This document shows, in pieces, positions 18,348 to 27,406 of a stretch of DNA of 64,000 bases. Location of the stretch: assembly GCF_021287045.1 (NCBI RefSeq), contig NZ_JAJTBG010000010.1, positions 1 through 64,000 of the forward strand, written 5' to 3'. Both the position numbers and the translations under genes were made by a program. Within the stretch, counting starts at the first letter, position 1, and each line of letters starts with the position of its first letter. Below the pieces are notes generated by a model that was not told the DNA's origin, did no database searches, and worked only from the letters and a program-made list of their open reading frames with translations. Source of the DNA: Oryzomicrobium sp. (lineage in GTDB: Bacteria > Pseudomonadota > Gammaproteobacteria > Burkholderiales > Rhodocyclaceae).

Positions 18348-19679
18348 ATGGACCTGCACCTCGGCACCCTCTTCCACTGCCTCGACGACCCGGACTCCAA
18401 AGAGAATGAAGCCCCGGCCCCGCCCGCCTGGGAATTCATCCCCCAGGGCGCCCTGGCCGTGGAAGGCGGACGCGTGGCGGACCGGGGCCCGGCGGCAGTG
18501 CTCGCCGCCCGCTACCCCGACGCCCGCCGTCACGACTGGGGCACCGGCCTGATCGTGCCGGGCTTCGTGGATACCCACATCCACGCCGCCCAGGTGGACG
18601 TGATCGCCTCCCACGGCAGCCAGCTGCTCGACTGGCTGGAGCGCTACACCTTCCCCGAGGAAACCCGCTTCGCCGACCCGGACCACGCGGCGGCGGCCTC
18701 CGCCTTCTTCTTCGACCAACTGGCCGCCCACGGCACCACCAGCGCCTGCATCTTCCCCACGGTGCACGAGGGCGCCACCGAGGCGGTATTCGCCGAGGCG
18801 GCCCGGCGCCGGCTGCGCATCGCCTGCGGCAAGGTGGCGATGAACCGCTTCTGCCCCGAGGCCCTACGCGACGGCCCCGACCTGGGCCGGGCCGCCACCG
18901 AGCGGCTGATCGCCCGCTGGCACGGCCACGGCCGACTGCGCTACATCCTCACCCCCCGCTTCGCCCCGGCCTCGACACCGGCACAACTGGCCTGGCTGGG
19001 CGGATTGCGCCGGGAGGTACCCGGCCTGGCGGTACAGTCCCACGTGGCGGAAAACCGGGCCGAAGTGGCCTGGGTGCAGGAGCTGTACCCGGAAGCGCGC
19101 AGCTATCTGGACGTCTATGAGCGCCACGGCCTGCTCGGCCCGGGCTGCGTCTACGCCCACGGCATCCACCTGGACGACGCCGACCGGGCCCGGCTGGCGG
19201 CCACCGGCACCGCCATCGCCTTTTGCCCGACGTCCAACGAATTTCTCGGTAGCGGCCTGTTTGACCTGGCCCGGGCGCAAGAGGCAGGCGTCACGGTGGG
19301 CCTGGGCAGCGACGTGGGGGCCGGCACCTCCTACTCGCTGCTGCGCACCCTGGCCTCGGCCTACGGGGTGTTGCAGTTGCAGGGGCAGAGCCTCAGCCCC
19401 TGGCGCGGCTTCTACCTGGCCACCCTGGCCGGCGCCCGGGCCCTGGGGCTGGACGGCCTGATCGGCAACTTCGAGACCGGCAAGGAGGCGGATTTCGTGG
19501 TGCTCGACCCCGAGGCCACGCCGGTGCTGGCCCGGCGCTGCGCCCGGGCCCTGGAACGGGCCGGGGGCGACCTGGCGGCTGCCGCCGGGGAAATCCTCTT
19601 CGCCCTGATGCTGCTCGGCGACGACCGGGCGGTGCGGACCACCCACATCCTGGGCGAGGCGGCCTACCGGCGGACGTAG
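18348..19679 (+). CDS. guaD: Guanine deaminase
   Basis: GuaD hydrolyses guanine to xanthine and ammonia in purine salvage or degradation. The 443-residue protein has the amidohydrolase zinc ligands in order: DTHIHAAQ (about residues 79-86), QSHVAEN, YAHGIH, and the aspartate of GLGSDVGAG. Length matches Escherichia coli GuaD (439). The call over other amidohydrolases rests on the PGFVDTHIH and SDVGAGTSYSLL contexts. It is a single gene between two hairpins; no other purine-degradation genes are adjacent. Confidence 0.9.
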   Translation: MDLHLGTLFHCLDDPDSKENEAPAPPAWEFIPQGALAVEGGRVADRGPAAVLAARYPDARRHDWGTGLIVPGFVDTHIHAAQVDVIASHGSQLLDWLERYTFPEETRFADPDHAAAASAFFFDQLAAHGTTSACIFPTVHEGATEAVFAEAARRRLRIACGKVAMNRFCPEALRDGPDLGRAATERLIARWHGHGRLRYILTPRFAPASTPAQLAWLGGLRREVPGLAVQSHVAENRAEVAWVQELYPEARSYLDVYERHGLLGPGCVYAHGIHLDDADRARLAATGTAIAFCPTSNEFLGSGLFDLARAQEAGVTVGLGSDVGAGTSYSLLRTLASAYGVLQLQGQSLSPWRGFYLATLAGARALGLDGLIGNFETGKEADFVVLDPEATPVLARRCARALERAGGDLAAAAGEILFALMLLGDDRAVRTTHILGEAAYRRT

Positions 19680-19726
19680 GACACCAGGGCGGCAAGCGGC
19701 CGCAAGGAAGGCCAACGCAAACCGAA

Positions 19727-19746
19727 GGGGAGCCTCGCGGCTCCCC
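19727..19746. terminator. GC-rich hairpin between convergent genes
   Basis: GGGGAGCC pairs with GGCTCCCC around a TCGC loop between the convergent ends of guaD and the secreted protein gene. There is no T-run on either strand, so it may be a weak terminator or only an mRNA-end structure. Confidence 0.4.
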
Positions 19747-19806
19747 CGGTGATGGACGCGTGGGGTAGCGCCCGGCCAACCCTTGCCGGACGCGGCAGGC
19801 TAACGA

Positions 19807-20256
19807 TCAGTCGCGCCGGCCCCGGTCGCGGTCATAGCCGCGATCATGGTCGTGGCCCCGATCCCCGTCCCAGCCACGGCCCGGTCCCGGGCCACGGCGG
19901 TCGTCCCAATGGCGATCCCGGTGCATTTCCCGGTAACGCGGCACATAGACGTTGTTGTACCAGCGCTCCTGGACGAAATAGACCGGCCGGCCGCAGGCGT
20001 TGTACTGGTAGCAGTAGCGCCGCCAGTCGCGGGCCTGCCAGGGCGGCACATACAGGTAGACGGGGGGCGGCAGGGACGGACCGCGCTGGATGATCATCGG
20101 CTGGGGATAGACGAGCGCCGGGGCCGGGTAGTTGCCGATGTCGATGCGGCCGTAGAACCCGGGATCGCCCACGCTCACCGAAACGCCCACGTCGGCCAGG
20201 GCCGGCGTCGCTGCGGCCGCAGCGCTCAGGATCAGGGCGGAAAGAATTCGTTTCAT
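19807..20256 (-). CDS. Secreted Tyr/Pro/Arg-rich hypothetical protein
   Basis: A 149-residue exported protein with a clear signal peptide (MKRILSALILSAAAAATPALA). The mature part has a valine/glycine strand, an aromatic and proline-rich middle (PPPVYLYVPPWQARDW), two cysteines that could form a disulfide, and a C-terminal tail of Arg/Asp/Gly/His repeats. Such small periplasmic or outer-surface proteins are common in betaproteobacteria and have no known function. The start has a strong GAGGAGG ribosome-binding site. It is downstream of trxC on the same strand with 142 bases between them. Confidence 0.75.
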   Translation of the reverse strand: MKRILSALILSAAAAATPALADVGVSVSVGDPGFYGRIDIGNYPAPALVYPQPMIIQRGPSLPPPVYLYVPPWQARDWRRYCYQYNACGRPVYFVQERWYNNVYVPRYREMHRDRHWDDRRGPGPGRGWDGDRGHDHDRGYDRDRGRRD

Positions 20257-20398
20257 GGCCGGAACCTCCTCTGTCAGTGGTTCCTATTTGACGCACGGCC
20301 ATGGGGAAACGTTGACCCGCTTTCCCGCCATTCGCGTAATCAACTGCAAGCAATTGCAAACACGGCCCCGGCGGGCAGCACCGCCGTACTACGGGGTT

Positions 20399-20851
20399 TC
20401 AGGCGCTCCCCGCTTGGCGCAGCCAGGTCTCGATCTGCTCGACGGACAGGGCGCCGGACTGGCGCGCCACCTCCCGTCCGCCCTTGAACAGGATCAGGGT
20501 GGGAATGCTGCGGATGGCGAAGCGCGCCGCCAGGGCCTGGTTGGCCTCGGTATCCACCTTGGCGAACCGCACGCCCGGGGTCCGCCGGGCCGCCGCCGCG
20601 AAGGCCGGGGCCATGGCCCGGCAGGGGCCGCACCAAGCCGCCCAGAAATCCACCAGCACCGGCTGGTCGGAACGGCCAACGTAACGCTCGAAATCGACGG
20701 CGCCGGCCCCCAGGGCGACGGGTTCCCCCGGCAGCAACGGTGCCTTGCACTGGCCGCAGGCGGGCCCTTCGCCAATCCGTTCGGCGGCGATGCGGTTGAT
20801 GGCGCCGCAGGACGGGCAGACGGCGTGCAGGGCGGAAGCGGTGGCGGACAT
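20399..20851 (-). CDS. trxC: Thioredoxin 2
   Basis: TrxC is a cytoplasmic disulfide reductase of the oxidative stress response. The 150-residue protein has the TrxC-specific N-terminal zinc module of two CxxC pairs (CPSCG near residue 12 and CGQCK near 32) and then the thioredoxin domain with the active site WCGPC near residue 74 and the cis-proline in SIPTL. The upstream region has a small inverted repeat, ATATG/CATAT, about 20 bases before the start; its meaning is unknown. No other redox gene is adjacent. Confidence 0.93.
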   Translation of the reverse strand: MSATASALHAVCPSCGAINRIAAERIGEGPACGQCKAPLLPGEPVALGAGAVDFERYVGRSDQPVLVDFWAAWCGPCRAMAPAFAAAARRTPGVRFAKVDTEANQALAARFAIRSIPTLILFKGGREVARQSGALSVEQIETWLRQAGSA

Positions 20852-20951
20852 GAGCGTCTCCGGTCAATCAGAATATGCTCATATATGCGGCCGAAGCGGC
20901 GGATTTCAAGCCGCCCCGACGCCGGGGCGACGCCCTTTCAGACGCCAGGTC

Positions 20952-21293
20952 TCAGCCGAACTTGAGGCCGAGCACCCCGCCCAGGATGAGGGCCACGCAG
21001 AGCATGCGCAGGACGGTTAGGGGTTCGCCGAACAGCAGGATGCCGAGCAGCACCGTGCCCGCCGCCCCCAGACCGGTCCACACCGCATAGGCGGTGCCGA
21101 TCGGCAGGGTACGGGCAGCCCAGCCCAGTAGAATCACGCTGACGGCCATGGCCGCCAGGGTCAGGACGGAAGGCGCCAGGCGGGTGAACCCGTCGGTGTA
21201 CTTGAGGCCGATGGCCCAGGCCACCTCGCACAGGGCGGCCGCCACCAGCACGGTCCAGGCCATGGGAATGGAAAGCAGGGGGAGAAACGACAT
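20952..21293 (-). CDS. gdx: Guanidinium exporter (SMR family, SugE/Gdx)
   Basis: This 113-residue, four-helix small multidrug resistance protein is a close match in pattern to SugE/Gdx: [22 protein letters not shown] with the membrane glutamate, then [15 protein letters not shown] and the terminal GLKFG. Gdx proteins export guanidinium in exchange for protons. I take the ATG at 21293 because GAGGA lies eight bases before it; the ATG at 21263 corresponds to the shorter start common in the family. A guanidine-II riboswitch immediately upstream supports the Gdx subtype rather than a quaternary-ammonium pump (Qac). Confidence 0.93.
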   Translation of the reverse strand: MSFLPLLSIPMAWTVLVAAALCEVAWAIGLKYTDGFTRLAPSVLTLAAMAVSVILLGWAARTLPIGTAYAVWTGLGAAGTVLLGILLFGEPLTVLRMLCVALILGGVLGLKFG

Positions 21294-21309
21294 GGGGACA
21301 ATCCTCACA

Positions 21310-21353
21310 CGGGGCCGTCCCCAGACGATCAGCACGCTCCGGGCCGTCCCGGA
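21310..21353 (-). promoter_or_regulatory. Guanidine-II (mini-ykkC) riboswitch before gdx
   Basis: On the minus strand two hairpins lie in tandem. The first (21353-21338) is a perfect 6-bp stem, TCCGGG and CCCGGA, closed by an ACGG loop. The second (21323-21310) has a GGGG/CCCC stem, with a flanking U-G pair, and again an ACGG loop. A 14-base linker joins them. Paired hairpins with ACGR loops are the defining mini-ykkC pattern. The gdx ribosome-binding site GAGGA starts four bases after the second stem. GUCCCC just before the start codon could pair with GGGGAC from the second hairpin and hide the ribosome-binding site, consistent with guanidine-induced translation. Confidence 0.9.
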
Positions 21354-21592
21354 GGCCGGAGGCGCGGCGGACCCGCCCTCCTCAGGCCCATGCCGAAAAA
21401 TGCCGGCAGCGCCGTCCATGGTGAAGGCAATGGATGCGACGCCAATCGAGGCTGGACCTGCCCGGGAATGCTAGCCGAAATTCGCCCGGCATTTGGTGAC
21501 GGACTGTGCCAAACTGGCCCCATCGGGCCGAACCGGCCGGTCCGCTCCCATGACGGGAGCGTTCCCAGAACGAAGAACATGCGGCGCCACCC

Positions 21593-23797
21593 ATGACCAC
21601 CAGCCCACCCGATTCCCTCACCGCTGCCACCTGCGCGGCCGGCCGCCCCTCTTCCCGCCTGCCCTGGCCCCTGCTCACCGGCCTGGCCCTGGTGCTGCTG
21701 GCGCTCTGGCTGCTGCCCCTGGAAGGGGTCAAGCGCAGCCACGGCCTCTTTCCCCTGGCGCTGCACACCGTCTCCGAAATCTTCGCGGTGATCGTCGCCA
21801 TGCTGGTGTTCGCCGTGGCCTGGAACGCCTACGCCCGGGAGCGGGCCGGCAACATCCTGATCCTGGCCTGCGCCTTTCTCGGCGTGGGGCTGCTCGATTT
21901 CGGCCATGCCCTCTCCTACCAGGGCATGCCAGACCTGGTCACTCCCGCCTCGCCGGGCAAGGCCATCGACTTCTGGCTCACCGCCCGCCTGCTGGCGGCC
22001 CTGGCCCTGCTGACCGCCGCCCTGCGGCCGTGGACGCCGCTGCGCCGCAGCGAATCCCGCTACCGCCTGCTGGCCGGCGTGCTCGCGGCCACCGGCGCCG
22101 TGTTCGTCCTGCAACTGTACTGGCCCGAGGTCTGGCCCCTCACCTTCGTCCCCGGCCAGGGCCTGACCCCGTTCAAGGTCGGCACCGAGTTCGGCATCAT
22201 CGCCATCCTGGCCCTGGCGGCCTGGCGCTTCCACCGCCTGCACCGAGCCAAGGCCCCCTGCGATGCGGCCAACCTGTTCGCCGCCTGCCTGATCGGCATC
22301 CTGAGCGAGCTGTGCTTCACCCTGTACACCAACGTGCACGACCTGTTCAGCCTGGTCGGCCACCTGTACAAGATCGTCGCCTACCTGTTCATCTACCGGG
22401 CGATCTTCGTCGCCAGCGTGCGCGAGCCCTACCGGCGCCTCGAAGTCGCCATCGCCGAGCGCCAGGCGGCGGAAAACCGGGTCGAGTACCTGGCCTACCA
22501 CGACGCCCTGACCGGCCTGCCCAACCGCATGCTGCTCCAGGACCGGCTCGAACAGGCCATGGTCTGGGCCGGCCGGAGCGGCACCAAGCTGGCCCTGCTG
22601 TTCCTGGACCTGGACAACTTCAAGGCGATCAACGATTCCCTCGGCCACGCAGCCAGCGACGACCTGCTCAAGACCCTGGCGGCCAACCTGAAGGCCAGCC
22701 TGCGCAACACCGACACCATCAGCCGCCAGAGCGGCGACGAGTTCGTGATGGTTCTGTCCGGCCTCGACAACCGCGAGGACTGCACGCCGCTCCTGGCCCA
22801 GATCATGGAGGGCATCCAGGCGCCGATCCACCTGGGCGACACCGAAATCGCCCTGTCGGCCTCCATCGGCATCGCCCTCTATCCGGACGATGGCCAGACT
22901 TTCGACGCCCTGCTGCAAAAGGCCGAAACCGCCATGTACACCGCCAAGGAGGCGGGACGCAACGCCTACCGGTTCTTCGACGAATCCATGAGCACCGAGG
23001 CAGTCGCCAACCTGGCCCTGCGCAACGGCCTGCGCCGGGCCTTGGAACAAAAGCAGTTCGTGCTGCACTACCAGCCCCAGATCGACCTGGCCAGCGGCGC
23101 GGTGATCGGCGTCGAAGCCCTGATCCGCTGGCAGCACCCGGACCTGGGCCTCCTCGCCCCGGGCCGCTTCATCGCCGTAGCCGAGGACAGCGGCCTGATC
23201 GTACCCATGGGCGAATGGGTCATCGAAGAAGCCTGCCGCCAGGGCGCCCGCTGGCGGCGCGCCGGGCTGCCGCCCCTGGTCGTGGCGGTCAACCTCTCGG
23301 CCATCCAGTTCCGCCGCGGCAACGTGGAGCAGACGGTGATGCGCGCCCTGGAGGCCTCGGGCCTGCCCCCGGAATGGCTGGAGTTGGAACTGACCGAGTC
23401 GATCCTGCTCCAGGGCACCGACAGCGTGTTCGCCATCGTGCGCGAACTCAAGCGCCACGGCGTCAAGTTCTCCATCGACGACTTCGGCACCGGCTACTCC
23501 AGCCTGTCCTACCTGAAGCGTTTCGCGGTGGACAAGCTGAAGATCGACCAATCCTTCGTCCGCGACCTGGCCCCGGATTCCGACGACGCCGCCATCATCC
23601 GCGCCATCGTCCAGATGGCCCATAGCCTGGGTCTGCGCACCATCGCCGAAGGCGTCGAAACCGAAGACACCCTGGAACTGCTGCGCCACTTCGGCTGCGA
23701 CGAGGCCCAGGGCTACCACTTCGCCCGCCCCATGCCGGCGGAGGCCATAAACGCCTACCTGGCAAAAAACCACCCGCCCTTGGCCATGAGCGCCTAA
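21593..23797 (+). CDS. MASE3-GGDEF-EAL membrane cyclic-di-GMP protein
   Basis: A 734-residue inner-membrane signalling protein. Residues 25-275 contain several transmembrane segments and match the MASE3 sensor layout (HTVSEIFAVIVAMLVFAVAWN region and DFGHALSYQGMP). The GGDEF domain has SGDEF at 380-384, with serine in place of the first glycine, and keeps the RNTD inhibitory site at 371-374. The EAL domain keeps EALIRW, NLSAIQF, TESILL, DDFGTGYSS, KIDQSF and AEGVETE and looks catalytically complete. Cyclase activity is uncertain because of the SGDEF variant; phosphodiesterase activity is likely. It is a single gene ended by a strong terminator. Confidence 0.92.
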   Translation: MTTSPPDSLTAATCAAGRPSSRLPWPLLTGLALVLLALWLLPLEGVKRSHGLFPLALHTVSEIFAVIVAMLVFAVAWNAYARERAGNILILACAFLGVGLLDFGHALSYQGMPDLVTPASPGKAIDFWLTARLLAALALLTAALRPWTPLRRSESRYRLLAGVLAATGAVFVLQLYWPEVWPLTFVPGQGLTPFKVGTEFGIIAILALAAWRFHRLHRAKAPCDAANLFAACLIGILSELCFTLYTNVHDLFSLVGHLYKIVAYLFIYRAIFVASVREPYRRLEVAIAERQAAENRVEYLAYHDALTGLPNRMLLQDRLEQAMVWAGRSGTKLALLFLDLDNFKAINDSLGHAASDDLLKTLAANLKASLRNTDTISRQSGDEFVMVLSGLDNREDCTPLLAQIMEGIQAPIHLGDTEIALSASIGIALYPDDGQTFDALLQKAETAMYTAKEAGRNAYRFFDESMSTEAVANLALRNGLRRALEQKQFVLHYQPQIDLASGAVIGVEALIRWQHPDLGLLAPGRFIAVAEDSGLIVPMGEWVIEEACRQGARWRRAGLPPLVVAVNLSAIQFRRGNVEQTVMRALEASGLPPEWLELELTESILLQGTDSVFAIVRELKRHGVKFSIDDFGTGYSSLSYLKRFAVDKLKIDQSFVRDLAPDSDDAAIIRAIVQMAHSLGLRTIAEGVETEDTLELLRHFGCDEAQGYHFARPMPAEAINAYLAKNHPPLAMSA

Positions 23798-23824
23798 GCA
23801 TGAGGCAAGTGGGATAACCCCATG

Positions 23825-23857
23825 AAAAAAGCCCTTGGGATTGCCAAGGGCTTTTTT
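23825..23857. terminator. Bidirectional Rho-independent terminator
   Basis: A-run, GCCCTTGG stem, GATTG loop, CCAAGGGC, T-run. It ends the MASE3 gene on the plus strand and the autotransporter gene on the minus strand. Confidence 0.92.
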
Positions 23858-23913
23858 CTGCGGGAATGCAACAGGGCGCCGCCAGGAAACGGCGGTGCCA
23901 AGCAAATGCGCGG

Positions 23914-25866
23914 CTAGAACATCCAGAGTGCCTTGAGGGATGCGGTCTGGTTGAGGAACCCCTGGCGCACGTCGGCATCGTAGCGAAGATTGATTTCCGT
24001 GCCGCCGTCGGTGGTATAGGCGTACCCCACGCCCCCCCGCAGGGACCAGGGCTGAGGCTTCGCACCGGTGGCGATGAAGGTCGTATCGGGGACGGAGGCA
24101 AAGGCCGCAACCAGATTGTCCCGTTTGGCCAGCGCATCGTAGGCAATGCCGGCATTGGCGCTGAGGCTGCTGCGCTTGTCCAGCCGGTAGCCCAGCTTGG
24201 TATCCACGCCGAGCAACAGTTGCTCGGCGGTACGCCCCTGAACGGACAAGTTGAGCGGGCCGGCGCCGGATTCCTGATAGCCCTCGTCCCGGACGCGGGC
24301 GTAGTCGGCGCGTAGCGAGGGGGTCAGCGTGGTCTTAGCCCCCAGGGCAACGGTGCGCGACAGGGCCGTTCCCAGGTACAGGGTCGTGCTGTCGTAGCGA
24401 GCGCTGGCGATGTCGCCGACGAAAGCGACGTTGCGCGTGCTTTTGTTGCTGTTTCTGCCCGCTCCCAGTTGGAAGCGGAGGTCGGTGCTTTCATCCAGGG
24501 CCAGATTCCCGTAAGCGGCCAACTGGAATAAGGAAATCTTGGCGCTTTGGGGCGCCACGCTGGCGTTGCTGTTCACGTTGGCTTGCGCGTACGAGAATGC
24601 GCCCCCCAGGCGTAGGGAGTCGCTGACCATGCGGTCGGTGCCGATGGTCATGCCGCTGGTCTCGGCACTGAAGCCGGAAATGCTTTCCCGGTCATTCTGA
24701 TGGGCCCAGGAACCGAAGAACTTCATCCATACCTGCCTCCCCACCGCATCGTCGCCGGAGGCCAGGCCGCGCTGGGCGTCGAGACGGGATTGCACGACCC
24801 GGCTGATGTCCCCCATGACGCTGTGTGAGACCCGGGCACCGGCACCGTTGAACAGCGGGAGGCTCTGGGAAATGGCAGTGTTGATGTGCCGGTCGGTGAT
24901 GAGATTGGCACCGTCGAAGATGGCACCGAGTGTTGCGTTGTTTTCGATCAACCGCCCGACAGAGACTGCTGTGCTGTTGCCCTGGGCCCGGGCCGGATCG
25001 GAGTAGCGCGTGGGTGAGATGGTCTGCAATACCAGGTCCCAGGTGCGGCCATCCCCATTGCGGTCCACCAACTTGTACTTGATGCCGCTGATGGCTTCCA
25101 GGTTGGTGATGTTCAGCCGCTGATCGGCGGTGATCACTCCCGCGTAGGTGCCGGTGACGTAGCTGGTGTTGGGGGCGATACGCAAGCCGTAGGTATTCAG
25201 GTTATAGGCACCGAGGTATTTGAACTGGATGGTGCCGAAACTGCCGGGGGTGCTGAAGTAGGTGAAGTACCGGGTGGGAATGGTGCCGGCTTCCAGATAG
25301 ATGCCATCGTAGTAGCCGCCAAGGGTCAGGCCGGATTGGGCATTGATGAGGTTTTCAATGGTGCCTCCACCGTTGCCGCCCGTAATGATATTGAGGTCCG
25401 GGTGTAGGACAGAGGAAGCCATGGTCCCCAGATTGATGACGGTGCCGATGCTGGCGAAGCCGGAAACCTGCACCCCGGTACGCATGTGGCCCAGGTTGAT
25501 GAAGGTTTCCATCCGGCTCGATCCGGCAACGTTGACGCTGCTCATTTCGCCGTAATTAGTCAGTGAGTTCCAGGTGACGCGATTGGCCAGGATTATGGAA
25601 CTGACAGTCTGCCCCTCCCGGACGACAAGGGTGGGATCGGCACTACCGCCGACGTTGACGCCAGGCCCGTTGTAGCCGACCCACATGGTGCCGCCGGTCC
25701 AGTCGATGGAAGTGTCGGCGGTGCAGGAGGCGTCAATGTAGTCGCGGGTGTTCCAAGAGGTGGGGCAAGCTGCGGCCCGGGCATTCGAGGTGTTCAGCGT
25801 GCACAACAGAATGGCGGTGGTGCATACGGCATGGGCGGTCTGGCGCAGGAGGGCGTGCGTCATCAT
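23914..25866 (-). CDS. Autotransporter outer-membrane beta-barrel protein
   Basis: A type V secretion protein of about 650 residues. The N-terminus is a probable signal peptide (AHAVCTTAILLCTLNTSNARA), then a short passenger of about 330 residues rich in Gly, Asn, Ser and Thr, typical of a beta-helix, and a C-terminal autotransporter barrel of about 280 residues ending in aromatic phenylalanine (KALWMF). I chose the tandem ATG at 25866; an ATG at 25932 would add 22 residues. Neither start has a clear ribosome-binding site. GC content is lower than the surrounding genes and it is bordered by a gene-poor stretch, so horizontal acquisition is plausible. The function of the passenger is unknown. 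Confidence 0.82.
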   Translation of the reverse strand: MMTHALLRQTAHAVCTTAILLCTLNTSNARAAACPTSWNTRDYIDASCTADTSIDWTGGTMWVGYNGPGVNVGGSADPTLVVREGQTVSSIILANRVTWNSLTNYGEMSSVNVAGSSRMETFINLGHMRTGVQVSGFASIGTVINLGTMASSVLHPDLNIITGGNGGGTIENLINAQSGLTLGGYYDGIYLEAGTIPTRYFTYFSTPGSFGTIQFKYLGAYNLNTYGLRIAPNTSYVTGTYAGVITADQRLNITNLEAISGIKYKLVDRNGDGRTWDLVLQTISPTRYSDPARAQGNSTAVSVGRLIENNATLGAIFDGANLITDRHINTAISQSLPLFNGAGARVSHSVMGDISRVVQSRLDAQRGLASGDDAVGRQVWMKFFGSWAHQNDRESISGFSAETSGMTIGTDRMVSDSLRLGGAFSYAQANVNSNASVAPQSAKISLFQLAAYGNLALDESTDLRFQLGAGRNSNKSTRNVAFVGDIASARYDSTTLYLGTALSRTVALGAKTTLTPSLRADYARVRDEGYQESGAGPLNLSVQGRTAEQLLLGVDTKLGYRLDKRSSLSANAGIAYDALAKRDNLVAAFASVPDTTFIATGAKPQPWSLRGGVGYAYTTDGGTEINLRYDADVRQGFLNQTASLKALWMF

Positions 25867-25932
25867 GGCAATAAGAATGGGTTGGCAAAGGGTTTCCGAG
25901 GCGATGGGCGGGCACTGCCCTGCGGGGGCCAT

Positions 25933-26582
25933 CGAATGCCGGCAATCGGCCTGGAAGCGGCAATACGGGCGGCATATTAAACGACATCGGCGTAATTAAT
26001 CAGTGTGGATTGCCGAAACATAACCCGCGCACCGTCGAGAGCCGCAGGCGATGGTGGGGTGGCCTGCACCACCATATGAACATCCTGCAAAAGGCACCAC
26101 CTACTCTGCCAAGGAGCCCCGGTAAGGCAGACCTTCATCAAGCCGGGGAAGAGCGGCATCCCGTGCGGCGGCGGTGCCAGATGATGACGGCAGCGCGTCC
26201 GGGCGGTTACTGCGCTTGGCACGCCGAGCCGTTTCCACCCGGGGCAAAGGCAACCAATGGCTCTTGGGACTGATCAGACAGTCGTGGTGGGAAAGCGATG
26301 GGTTTGATGGCTGACGCAAGATCGCCATGGACTTGCGTGACCTGAGGGGGGCCGTGGCAGGTACCGGGCCTATCGGCCGATGCAGATTGATGGGCTATGC
26401 CCTTAGCCGGACCATTGGGCCATCGTCGGCGTCAGAGCCACTACGGCAAGCCGGCGGTCATCGCCAAGAATCGGCTGGGAGGACACGCCGATCCAGAAAT
26501 ACCCAATCCATTCTGGGTCACCGGCATCACCGGGACAACCAATCCAGTAACCGGGCCCGGGTGAGTCAAACGCCCGAAAAGC
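25933..26582. other. Gene-poor intergenic stretch
   Basis: About 650 bases between the autotransporter and tRNA-Ser with no reading frame I can support. Composition is closer to 58 percent GC than the neighbours. Frames on the minus strand give short peptides only, with several stops. No inverted or direct terminal repeats, no transposase fragment and no RNA structure were recognised, so it may be decayed sequence. Confidence 0.45.
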
Positions 26583-26621
26583 AAAAGGCCCGTAAGTTGT
26601 TTTGCAACTTACGGGCCTTTT
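26583..26621 (-). terminator. Terminator downstream of tRNA-Ser
   Basis: A 17-base-pair perfect stem from AAAAGGCCCGTAAGTTG with its complement around a TTTTG loop, flanked by A and T runs. On the minus strand it begins five bases after the CCA end of the tRNA, so it ends that transcript. Confidence 0.93.
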
Positions 26622-26624
26622 AAT

Positions 26625-26717
<93 letters not shown>

Positions 26718-26732
26718 GTGTGGAAGGCGCGC

Positions 26733-26760
26733 ATAGTAGCAAACTTCCCGGATTAGTCAA
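26733..26760 (-). promoter_or_regulatory. Sigma-70 promoter of tRNA-Ser
   Basis: On the minus strand TTGACT (26760-26755) and TACTAT (26738-26733) are separated by 16 bases, with the -10 box about 15 bases before the mature 5' end of the tRNA. Position and match make it a good promoter. Confidence 0.75.
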
Positions 26761-26784
26761 AGCCTTTTGTCGAGTCTGGCCGCT

Positions 26785-27399
26785 TTACCGGCGGCGCAAC
26801 GCGATGTGGGTGCGGATCATGGCCGGCACTTCGGTGCGCAGCCGGTCGCCGGGCTGGCTGGAGAGCCAGTTGTTGAACACGCCGGAGGTGAAGGAAATGG
26901 TATCGAGCGCCAGGGCCTCGGGGCTCATGCCTTCGCGCAGGGTGCCCTTTTCCCGGGCACGGGCATAAGCGATCTCGAGCTTGCCAAGGAACTCCAGGCA
27001 GGGGCCGTTCACTTCATGCAGTACGGGGGCGAATTCGTCCACGTACTCGCAGCGCAGGGACATGATCTCGAAGATCTGGCGCAGTTCCTCCGACTCTTCG
27101 AGAACGCGGAAGAAGGCCAGCATGGACTGTTCCACGGCGTCGAGGGGATCGGCGAAATCCTCGGATAGAACGAGCCGGTCGGCCGGTTCGATCAGGGTGT
27201 GGGAATGCTCGCGCATGGCCGTGAACAGCTCGGCCTTGTTGGCAAAATGCCAATATACTGCCCCACGCGTCACGCCAGCGGCTTGGGCGACTTTTTCGAG
27301 GGAAGACCGGATCACGCCGTGGGCGTGGAACACCTGCCGTGCAGCATCGATGATCTGCTGGCGCGTCCGTTCGGCTTCGGCTTTGGTTTTGCGGGCCAT
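26785..27399 (-). CDS. TetR family repressor (AcrR/TtgR-like)
   Basis: A 204-residue repressor of the adjacent efflux pump. The N-terminal helix-turn-helix is typical (SLEKVAQAAGVTRGAVYWHF, about residues 33-52), and the rest is the variable ligand-binding domain of AcrR/TtgR type. The gene is divergent from the RND operon, with operators lying between, so it most likely represses both the pump and itself and is released by hydrophobic drugs or solvents. ATG 27399 begins MARKTKAEAERTRQQI, the usual form of this family. Confidence 0.92.
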   Translation of the reverse strand: MARKTKAEAERTRQQIIDAARQVFHAHGVIRSSLEKVAQAAGVTRGAVYWHFANKAELFTAMREHSHTLIEPADRLVLSEDFADPLDAVEQSMLAFFRVLEESEELRQIFEIMSLRCEYVDEFAPVLHEVNGPCLEFLGKLEIAYARAREKGTLREGMSPEALALDTISFTSGVFNNWLSSQPGDRLRTEVPAMIRTHIALRRR

Positions 27400-27406
27400 G
27401 GCTACC

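Noticed and set aside
26010-26560. Possible decayed gene or repeat on the minus strand with short peptide runs
   Set aside because: Stops interrupt every frame and no family could be named, so it is left as gene-poor sequence.
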